This document shows, piece after piece, positions 1-5,411 of a stretch of DNA of 6,726 bases. Origin of the DNA: Acidimicrobiaceae bacterium (GTDB lineage Bacteria; Actinomycetota; Acidimicrobiia; Acidimicrobiales; Palsa-688); contig PMHU01000312.1 of NCBI GenBank assembly GCA_003156795.1, positions 507 to 7,232 on the forward strand. The letters are read 5' to 3'. The stretch's first letter is position 1; each line of letters opens with the position of its first letter. The position numbers and the translations under genes were made by a program. The notes below the pieces were generated by a model that did not search any database, was not told where the DNA came from, and was given only the letters and a program-made list of their open reading frames with translations.

Positions 1-1
1 C

Positions 2-334
2 GGCACCAACGACCTGACGCAAATGACGTTCGGGTTCTCACGCGACGACGTCGAAGGCCGCATGATGGCCGCCTACCTCGAAGAGGGTCTTCTCAAGCGC
101 AACCCGTTTGAGACCATCGACCAGCCGGGGGTCGGCCAGCTCGTGCTGGACGCCGTTTCGAGGGGGCGGGCGACCAAGCCGGAGTTGAAGCTCGGGGTGT
201 GCGGCGAGCACGGCGGCGATCCCGAGTCGATCGACTTCTTCTACCGAGCCGGACTGGACTACGTGTCGTGCTCTCCTTTCCGGGTACCAATAGCCCGGCT
301 CGCGGCGGCCCAAGCGGTGATAGCCCACGGTTGA
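2..334 (+). CDS. ppdK: Pyruvate phosphate dikinase, C-terminal fragment (5' end outside window)
   Basis: This is the last 110 codons of pyruvate phosphate dikinase, a soluble enzyme of about 870-900 residues that interconverts pyruvate + ATP + phosphate and phosphoenolpyruvate + AMP + diphosphate. The frame is open from base 2, and the fragment belongs to the PEP/pyruvate-binding TIM-barrel domain. It opens with GTNDLTQMTFGFSRDD, whose Asn-Asp are known in the family to bind substrate and the metal. Further on are GVCGEHGGDP, with the family's catalytic cysteine (codon 200-202), and GLDYVSCSPFRVPIARLAAA, the canonical PPDK C-terminus. The Gly-Thr-Asn-Asp and cysteine signatures plus the C-terminal wording separate it from PEP synthase and enzyme I of the PTS. 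The stop is TGA at 332-334. The gene is intact as far as visible. It is separated from dnaG by 215 non-coding bases, so it is probably not in the same tight operon. Confidence 0.96.
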   Translation, partial: GTNDLTQMTFGFSRDDVEGRMMAAYLEEGLLKRNPFETIDQPGVGQLVLDAVSRGRATKPELKLGVCGEHGGDPESIDFFYRAGLDYVSCSPFRVPIARLAAAQAVIAHG

Positions 335-386
335 GACCGGCGGGCCCGGCTGCTCCTCCGGCACGTGCTGACGGTTCCGCACGAGT

Positions 387-400
387 CGGGCGCACGCCCG
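387..400 (+). terminator. Possible ppdK terminator hairpin (weak)
   Basis: CGGGC (387-391) and GCCCG (396-400) form a 5-bp GC stem with a 4-base loop, 53 bases after the ppdK stop. No T-run follows, so this does not meet the classical intrinsic-terminator pattern. High-GC actinobacteria do use hairpins without a clear U-tract, which is why it is listed. Transcription may instead end at the larger inverted repeat downstream, or read through. Confidence 0.2.
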
Positions 401-414
401 GTCTGACGCTGCTC

Positions 415-538
415 AGAGCCCGAGCCGAAACTACTTGCGCGGCTCGGACTGGTTTGACCGCGGCGATACGAGAGCTTCGGCCTTCGGCCGCCCAAGTAGT
501 TTCGGCCAGGGCGCTCCGGTAGTTTCCGCTCGGGCCCT
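415..538. repeat. Three-copy 20-base element (one inverted, two direct) in the dnaG leader
   Basis: A 20-base element close to GTAGTTTCGGCTCGGGCNCT occurs three times in the non-coding region before dnaG. It is inverted at 415-434 and direct at 496-515 and 519-538. By eye, the inverted copy and the last copy match at 18 of 20 bases, the inverted and middle copies at 17 of 20, and the two direct copies at 16 of 20. The direct copies start 23 bases apart, about two helical turns, and the last one ends next to the AAGG at 539-542 that probably serves dnaG. It could be a set of operator sites for a DNA-binding protein, a folding leader RNA, or a decayed small mobile repeat. Which one cannot be decided from this window. 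Confidence 0.7.
424..506. other. Long inverted repeat with competing alternative hairpins
   Basis: Bases 424-443 and 487-506 are reverse complements at 19 of 20 positions (single mismatch 438/492), including a perfect 14-base arm (424-437 with 493-506), around a 43-base loop. The left arm has two other partners. Bases 420-426 (CCGAGCC) pair perfectly with 441-447 (GGCTCGG), leaving a 14-base loop that displays AAACTAC. Bases 415-434 also pair with 519-538 at 18 of 20 positions. At least three exclusive folds are therefore possible in a transcript. No T-run follows either large hairpin, so a simple intrinsic terminator is not the obvious reading. Confidence 0.6.
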
Positions 539-542
539 AAGG
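539..542 (+). promoter_or_regulatory. Probable dnaG ribosome binding site and start boundary
   Basis: AAGG at 539-542 lies 7 bases before the GTG at 550. In the dnaG frame there is a TAA at 538-540, so translation cannot start upstream of 541. GTG 550 is the only start codon between that stop and the conserved N-terminal residues. The Shine-Dalgarno match is short, which suggests modest initiation strength or dependence on the leader fold. Confidence 0.55.
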
Positions 543-549
543 TCGGGGC

Positions 550-2403
550 GTGGGGATAGTCGACGAGGACATCGCCAAGGTCAGGGCATCCACGGACTTC
601 GTGGCCCTGGCCGGGGAGCACCTGGCCTTGCGCCGGGTCGGGATGCGCTGGGTCGGACTGTGTCCGTTCCACACCGAGAAGAGCCCGTCCTTCTCCGTCA
701 ATGCCGAGCTGGGCATGTACTACTGCTTCGGGTGCGGGGCCAAGGGCGACGTGATCACGTTCGTGCGTGAAGTGGAGCATCTCGACTTCGTGGAGGCGGT
801 CGAGAATCTGGCGGCCCGGGCAGGGATAGCGCTCCGCTACGACAACGAATCCACCAGCCGGGACCATCAGCGGAAAAAGGGGATCTACGAGACGCTCGAC
901 GCCGCCATCGCCTGGTATCACCAAAGGTTGCTGTCGGCCCCCGACGCTCGGGCGGCCCGCTCCTACCTGCGCGGCCGGGGCTACGACTCAGAAGGCGTCC
1001 GCACGTACCGATTGGGCTGGGCTCCGGACGGCTGGAACCAGTTGGTCAAGGGGCTGGGCCTGCCGGCCCCCGCCTTGGTCGACGCCGGACTGGCCACCGT
1101 CGACGAATCCGGTCGCTACACCGACTTCTTCCGGGGGCGGATCCTGTTCCCGATATTCGAGGCCGGCGGCAAGGCGGTCGGTGCGGGGGGCCGCCTGTTG
1201 CCCGGAGGGCGCGGTCCGAAGTACAAGAACACGCCGGCCACCGCGGTCTACGACAAGAGCGACGTCCTGTACGGGCTCAACTGGGCCAAGAAGGCCGTAG
1301 TCGACAGGGGACGGGTCGTCGTCTGCGAGGGATACACCGACGTGATCGGACTACAGCAGGCCGGAGTGGAAGAGGCGGTCGCCACGTGCGGGACGGCCCT
1401 GGCCGACGGTCACATCCGACGCCTCAAGAACTTCGCCCGCCGGATCGTGCTGGCTTACGACGCCGACGCCGCTGGGCAGGCCGCGGCGGAGCGCTTCTAC
1501 GAGTGGGAGAGTCGCTACGAGGTCGACATCAGCGTGGCCGCCTTGCCGGTGGGCGCCGACCCCGCCGACCTGGCCCGGACCGACCCCGATGCGTTGGCCA
1601 AGGCGGTGGAAGGCGCCCAGCCTTACTTGGGTTTCCGCCTCGACCGGCTCTTCGGCAAGGTCGACCTGTCGAGTCCGGAAGGGCGGGCTCGAGCCGCGGC
1701 GGAGGCGGTGGCGCTCATCGCCGAGCATCCCAACGAGCTGGTGAGGGATCAGTACCTGATGCAAGTGGCCGACCGCTGCCGCGTCGAGCCCGCCCGGCTT
1801 CGAGCGCTGGCCGCCTCGAGCAAGCCCAAGGTCGGGCGCGGCGATCGCTCCGACAACGGTCACGGTGGTACGGAGCGCTCCTCGGAGGGCGGCCGAGCGG
1901 AAGGAGAAGACCGCCCGGCACCCGTGGGCGTCAGCGGTCCTGAGATCGAGGCGCTCCGCCTGGCGGTCCACCGACCGGAGGAGGTCGTCTCGCGACTGCA
2001 AGGCATCCTCTTCGCCCACCCCCTGGCCCGTGCCGCCTACGACGCCCTGGCGGGCGCAACGACCTTCCACGGTGCCGTCGAAGCCGCCGACCCGCAGGCG
2101 GGCGAGCTGTTGCAGCGGTTGGCGGTCGAGGAGAGCGATGCCGATCCCGACGACATCATGATTCGCCTCGTCGAACGGGCCACCCAGCGGGCGCTGCGCG
2201 ACCTCCAAGCCGAGATGCGCCAAGCCGACCCGGCTGACCAGGCCGGATACGCGCCGACCATTGCCTGGCTCAAACTGGCGCTGGAGACGATGCGGTCCGA
2301 CGACGTGAGCAAGCGGAACACGGCGATGGAGGCCGAAGAGCGATTGGTACGCTGGATCGTGGCTCGCGACCACGAGAGCGGCTGCACGGAGGAGAAAGGA
2401 TGA
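550..2403 (+). CDS. dnaG: DNA primase DnaG
   Basis: Bacterial DNA primase, 617 residues. It makes the short RNA primers for the lagging strand at the fork, working with the replicative helicase DnaB. The N-terminal CHC2 zinc finger is complete: Cys38 and His41 in LCPFHTEKSPSFSV, Cys59 and Cys62 in YYCFGCGAKGD. The catalytic core follows, with the basic FFRGRILFPI stretch (about 193-202) and the PKYKNTP element (about 223-229). The TOPRIM metal site has Glu260 in CEGYTDVIG and Asp304/Asp306 in AYDADAAGQ. Residues from about 425 to 460 are a charged, Gly-rich linker. The remainder to 617 is a helical C-terminal region in the position of the helicase-binding domain, and less conserved by eye. 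The GTG start is bounded by an in-frame TAA at 538-540. The last codon overlaps rpoD (ATGA), implying translational coupling. No key residue is missing and no frameshift is visible. Confidence 0.97.
   Translation: MGIVDEDIAKVRASTDFVALAGEHLALRRVGMRWVGLCPFHTEKSPSFSVNAELGMYYCFGCGAKGDVITFVREVEHLDFVEAVENLAARAGIALRYDNESTSRDHQRKKGIYETLDAAIAWYHQRLLSAPDARAARSYLRGRGYDSEGVRTYRLGWAPDGWNQLVKGLGLPAPALVDAGLATVDESGRYTDFFRGRILFPIFEAGGKAVGAGGRLLPGGRGPKYKNTPATAVYDKSDVLYGLNWAKKAVVDRGRVVVCEGYTDVIGLQQAGVEEAVATCGTALADGHIRRLKNFARRIVLAYDADAAGQAAAERFYEWESRYEVDISVAALPVGADPADLARTDPDALAKAVEGAQPYLGFRLDRLFGKVDLSSPEGRARAAAEAVALIAEHPNELVRDQYLMQVADRCRVEPARLRALAASSKPKVGRGDRSDNGHGGTERSSEGGRAEGEDRPAPVGVSGPEIEALRLAVHRPEEVVSRLQGILFAHPLARAAYDALAGATTFHGAVEAADPQAGELLQRLAVEESDADPDDIMIRLVERATQRALRDLQAEMRQADPADQAGYAPTIAWLKLALETMRSDDVSKRNTAMEAEERLVRWIVARDHESGCTEEKG
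2388..2394 (+). promoter_or_regulatory. Strong rpoD ribosome binding site inside the dnaG 3' end
   Basis: GGAGGAG lies in the last codons of dnaG, with its GGAGG core ending 7 bases before the ATG at 2400. Combined with the ATGA stop/start overlap, it supports ATG 2400 as the rpoD start and coupled translation. It is a far better Shine-Dalgarno match than that of dnaG, which would favour more sigma factor than primase from a shared mRNA, as the relative needs of a cell would demand (inference). Confidence 0.75.
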
Positions 2404-3788
2404 CAGACGGGGGGTCAGCACCGTTTACGCCGGAAGGCGCGCCCACGGGCTACTTCGTCGCACTCCTCCTGCTAGGTCGCGAAAGGGGATTCCTCACCCC
2501 CGACGATCTCATCAGCGTGATGGAGTCAGTGGATCTGACACCGAGCATCATCGACGCTTCCATCGCCAGGGTTCTGGCCGCGGGTATCGAGTGGCGCGAC
2601 GACACCGAGTTCGATGACATCGCGATGCTCGAAGAGGACGAGGGCCTCGACGACGGCCCGAACGCCGACGCGGCCCAGGTCGATTCAGATGAGCGAATCG
2701 CGGGTGGGGTCAAATCCGAGGACAGCGGTGGTGACGGCGCCGCAGCACCGGATCCCGAGCCGGCCGACGGCGGAGCGAGCATCTCGGTCATCGACGCCAT
2801 GCGGCCCCGCTTGCGGCCTACGCTCACCCAGATACGGATCGACCTGGACGGCGGTTCGGGAGGTACCTCGGACCCGGTCCGCATGTACCTCAAGGAGATC
2901 GGGAAGGTGCCGTTGCTCACGGCGGCCGAGGAGGTGGCCCTGGCTCGATGTGTCGAGCAGGGCTTGATGGCGACCGAGCGGCTGTCCGGGTCGGACGAGG
3001 ATCTGGCCCTGGTAAAGGATCGGTCCCGCGTGACCGAAGACGAACGGCTGAGGAGGCAGGGCCTAGCGGCCAAGCGCATCTTGGTAGAGGCCAACCTGCG
3101 CCTGGTCGTGTCGATCGCCAAGCGGTACCGAAATCGGGGCATGGCGTTTCTCGATCTGATCCAAGAAGGGAACTTGGGTCTGATGCGTGCTGTCGACAAG
3201 TTCGACTACACCAAGGGCTTCAAATTCTCGACGTACGCAACCTGGTGGATCCGTCAGGCCATTACCAGGGCGATTGCTGATCAAGCCAGGACCATCAGGA
3301 TCCCCGTCCACATGGTCGACACCATCAACAAGGTCATGCGGACGCAGCGGCAGCTTCTACAGGATCTGGGCCGTGAACCCTCCGTCGAGGAGGTGGCCGA
3401 GCGGGTCGAAATGACGCCGGACCGGGTCCGGGAGATCGTCAGGGTCAGCCAGGAGACGATCTCGCTCGAGCAGCCCATGGGGGAGGACGACTTCAGCCTC
3501 TCCGATTTGCTGGAGGACGAAGGGGTGGAGGCGCCGTCCCAAGCCGCGGCTCGCGCCATGCTCAACGAGGCGATCAACCAGGCTCTGTCCGAGCTATCCG
3601 AGCGTGAGCGCAAGGTCGTGCGCCTTCGCTTCGGGCTCGACGATGGCCAGATGCGAACCCTCGAAGAGGTTGGCCGGGAGTTCGGCGTCACACGCGAGCG
3701 GATCCGCCAGATCGAGTCCAAGACGCTCGCCAAGCTGCGCCACCCGATGCACAGTGGTCACCTTCGCGATTATCTGGAGGACGGGTAG
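2400..3788 (+). CDS. rpoD: Primary RNA polymerase sigma factor (sigma-70 family, RpoD/SigA)
   Basis: Housekeeping sigma-70 factor, 462 residues, which directs RNA polymerase to -35/-10 promoters. Residues about 17-70 (from YFVALLLLGRERGFLTPDDL) resemble region 1.1, found only in primary sigma factors. An acidic, low-complexity spacer follows to about 135. Region 1.2 begins at DPVRMYLKEIGKVPLLT (158 onward). Region 2 covers about 224-296, with NLRLVVSIAKRYRNRGM and the -10-binding STYATWWIRQAITR, where Gln286 and Thr289 sit at the positions known to read the -10 element. Region 3 follows (RTIRIPVHMVDTINK), and DDFSLSDLLED marks the 3.2 finger. The region 4.2 helix-turn-helix is TLEEVGREFGVTRERIRQIE (420-439), for -35 contact. 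The complete region set and region 1.1 argue against a stress or ECF sigma. The start is coupled to dnaG through ATGA. Compared with E. coli RpoD it lacks the large non-conserved insert, as usual in actinobacteria. Confidence 0.96.
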   Translation: MTDGGSAPFTPEGAPTGYFVALLLLGRERGFLTPDDLISVMESVDLTPSIIDASIARVLAAGIEWRDDTEFDDIAMLEEDEGLDDGPNADAAQVDSDERIAGGVKSEDSGGDGAAAPDPEPADGGASISVIDAMRPRLRPTLTQIRIDLDGGSGGTSDPVRMYLKEIGKVPLLTAAEEVALARCVEQGLMATERLSGSDEDLALVKDRSRVTEDERLRRQGLAAKRILVEANLRLVVSIAKRYRNRGMAFLDLIQEGNLGLMRAVDKFDYTKGFKFSTYATWWIRQAITRAIADQARTIRIPVHMVDTINKVMRTQRQLLQDLGREPSVEEVAERVEMTPDRVREIVRVSQETISLEQPMGEDDFSLSDLLEDEGVEAPSQAAARAMLNEAINQALSELSERERKVVRLRFGLDDGQMRTLEEVGREFGVTRERIRQIESKTLAKLRHPMHSGHLRDYLEDG

Positions 3789-3799
3789 CTGACCGTGCA

Positions 3800-3822
3800 A
3801 CCAGCCGGGCGCCGGGGCTGGT
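3800..3822 (+). terminator. Possible hairpin between rpoD and tRNA-Asn
   Basis: ACCAGCC (3800-3806) and GGCTGGT (3816-3822) form a perfect 7-bp stem with a 9-base GC-rich loop, 11 bases after the rpoD stop and 15 bases before the tRNA. No T-run follows. It could be a weak terminator for the dnaG-rpoD mRNA or a structure involved in processing a joint rpoD-tRNA transcript. The sequence does not decide between these. Confidence 0.35.
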
Positions 3823-3837
3823 AGGGTTCTCGGGCTT

Positions 3838-3913
3838 TCCGGGGTAGCTCAATCGGCAGAGCGGATGGCTGTTAACCATTAGGTTGGGAGTTCGAGTCTC
3901 TCCCCCGGAGCCA
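3838..3913 (+). tRNA. tRNA-Asn (anticodon GTT), CCA encoded
   Basis: The full cloverleaf can be drawn. The acceptor stem is TCCGGGG (3838-3844) with CCCCGGA (3903-3909). The D stem is GCTC (3847-3850) with GAGC (3859-3862). The anticodon stem is GATGG (3864-3868) with CCATT (3876-3880), including one G-U pair, around the loop CTGTTAA with anticodon GTT at 3871-3873. The T stem is GGGAG (3886-3890) with CTCTC (3898-3902), one G-U pair, and the loop is TTCGAGT. The discriminator base is G3910 and the 3' CCA (3911-3913) is genome-encoded. GTT reads AAC and AAU (Asn). It lies 49 bases after rpoD, so it may be co-transcribed or have its own promoter, which I could not identify. Confidence 0.97.
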
Positions 3914-3988
3914 AAGCGGTAGGGTCGGATCACGCGGACCGGGTTCTGCCCTGCAGCGCATAGCTCATCCGTAGGGCGAGGGAGGCGC

Positions 3989-5203
3989 ATGTCCAGCACG
4001 GAGGTCACCTACAACCCGTTCGCCGAGGGGTTCGCGGAGAACCCCTATCCGCACTATGCGGTCATGCGGGACGCCGACCCCGTGCACCAGACGCCTTTCG
4101 GGAGCTGGATGGTGTTCAACTACGACGATGTCAGGTCCATGTTGCGCAATCAGAGCCTGAGCGTGGAAGAGCGGCACATGCATCCGACTGTGTTCAGCGA
4201 GCTGGTCCAGCAGGAGATGGGTGAGGCCGCTGACATGGGCAGCCGTTCGATGCTCAATGTCGACCCGCCTTCCCACACCCGGTTGCGGCGGCTGGTGTCG
4301 AAGGCCTTCACCCCACGGATGATCGAACGACTCCGGCCCCGGGTGGAAGTCTTGGTGGACGGAATTCTGGATCGGGCCGGCGAGACCGGCGGGATGCAAG
4401 TCATGGACGACCTAGCGTTCCCGCTTCCGTTCGCGGTGATCACCGACCTTCTCGGGATGCCGGATACGGATACGACCGAGTTGCGGCGGCTGTCCGGTCT
4501 CGTCGTTCGTTCGTTGGAGCCGGTCGTCGACGCGGCCACGCTGCGCGAGATCGCGGCGGCGGCGCAGTCGCTCGGGGAGCTGATCGGGGCGGCGATCGAA
4601 TGGAAGCGGACGAGGATGGCGGACGACCTACTGTCTGCCCTCATCGCGGCCGAGGACGACGGCGACGCCCTGTCCGCCGACGAGCTGGCCGAGCAGGTCG
4701 TCCTTCTTTATATCGCCGGGCACGAGACCACGGTCAACCTCATCGGCAACGGGGTCCTCGCCCTGCTGCGCCACCCCGACCAGATGGAAGCTCTCCGAGC
4801 GGATCCCACCCTCGACCTGGCTGCCGTTGACGAGCTCCTTCGCTACGACAGCCCGGTGCAGATGAGCCGACGCATAACCCTCTCCGAGATCTCGGTCGGA
4901 GGCAAAGAGATCGAGCCGGGTGGCTTCGTCGTGCTGGCTCTGGCCTCGTCCAACCGGGACCCGCGCAAGTGGGGGCCGACCGCCGACCGGCTCGACCTCC
5001 GGCGGGAGGGGGCAGCTGACCACGTCAGCTTCGGGGGCGGCCATCACCACTGCCTCGGAGCATCTCTGGCCCGCCTGGAAGGCCAGGTGGCCGTGGGTCG
5101 CCTGGTGCGACGCTTCGCCTCGATCGAGATGGCGGGCGAGCCGTCCTACAATGGGCGTCTCAACCTACGCGGGCTGGCCAGCCTGCCCGTCGTGGTCGCT
5201 TGA
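3989..5203 (+). CDS. Cytochrome P450, soluble bacterial class
   Basis: Heme-thiolate monooxygenase of 404 residues, typical length for soluble bacterial P450s. These use electrons delivered by a ferredoxin and its reductase to insert one oxygen atom of O2 into an organic substrate. The signatures appear in order. NPYPHYAVMRDADPVH is the usual N-terminal motif. The C-helix DPPSHTRLRRLVSKAFTPR carries heme-propionate partners His96 and Arg100. The I-helix has AGHETT with the acid-alcohol pair Glu246/Thr247. The K-helix has the ExxR pair Glu282/Arg285 in ELLRYDSPVQ. The heme loop FGGGHHHCLG has the cysteine ligand Cys355. All catalytic elements are present, so it should be active. The style is like CYP107-type actinobacterial enzymes, but subfamily and substrate cannot be called by reading. 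ATG 3989 follows a purine-rich GAGGGAGG (3978-3985), with the core only 3 bases from the ATG. No ferredoxin, reductase or biosynthetic gene lies next to it here. Confidence 0.95.
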   Translation: MSSTEVTYNPFAEGFAENPYPHYAVMRDADPVHQTPFGSWMVFNYDDVRSMLRNQSLSVEERHMHPTVFSELVQQEMGEAADMGSRSMLNVDPPSHTRLRRLVSKAFTPRMIERLRPRVEVLVDGILDRAGETGGMQVMDDLAFPLPFAVITDLLGMPDTDTTELRRLSGLVVRSLEPVVDAATLREIAAAAQSLGELIGAAIEWKRTRMADDLLSALIAAEDDGDALSADELAEQVVLLYIAGHETTVNLIGNGVLALLRHPDQMEALRADPTLDLAAVDELLRYDSPVQMSRRITLSEISVGGKEIEPGGFVVLALASSNRDPRKWGPTADRLDLRREGAADHVSFGGGHHHCLGASLARLEGQVAVGRLVRRFASIEMAGEPSYNGRLNLRGLASLPVVVA

Positions 5204-5258
5204 CGGTCCGGGCCGCGAGGCGTGAGCTCCGGGACGTCCGCAGAGTCAGGGGAGGGCC

Positions 5259-5411
5259 ATGGTGTTTGCCGGCACGTTGAAGCGGCTGCCGATCGCGCTG
5301 CGACGGCGCAACCGCGTCAGGCCGCACGTCTCGCTCTGGTTTGCCGTGTTGGTGACGGTGCCGTTCCTGGGTGTCACCTCGGGAGCTGGTGCGGCGGCCG
5401 CGGCGAGCGCC
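5259..5411 (+). other. Signal peptide / N-terminal export segment of the propeller protein
   Basis: The first 51 residues have the layout of a Sec-type signal, with a long basic n-region (RRRNRVR at 15-21), a hydrophobic core (SLWFAVLVTVPFLGV, 25-39) and a small-residue Ala-rich end finishing AASA at 48-51. Cleavage is plausible at one of the Ala-X-Ala sites between 45 and 51. Cleavage directly after 51 is less likely because Pro52 follows. There is no lipobox cysteine, and RRR-N-R lacks the following twin-arginine consensus, so Tat export is not supported. If uncleaved, the segment would act as a membrane anchor. Confidence 0.7.

Noticed and set aside
335..549. Remnant of a gene (for example dgt) between ppdK and dnaG
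   Set aside because: No frame in this stretch gives recognisable protein sequence. The region is explained better by repeats and hairpins.
259..924. Open frame of 221 codons on the - strand crossing the ppdK-dnaG gap
   Set aside because: It runs antisense through the conserved PPDK C-terminus and the primase zinc finger, and no family is recognised.
1351..2421. Open frame of 356 codons on the - strand over dnaG
   Set aside because: It is antisense to clearly conserved primase sequence, in a GC-rich region where stop codons are scarce on all frames. It has no recognisable domain.
3822..3827. TAGGGT as a -10 element for tRNA-Asn
   Set aside because: It sits 10 bases before the tRNA 5' end and fits TANNNT, but there is no -35 match at 16-19 bases upstream, and it overlaps the hairpin at 3800-3822.
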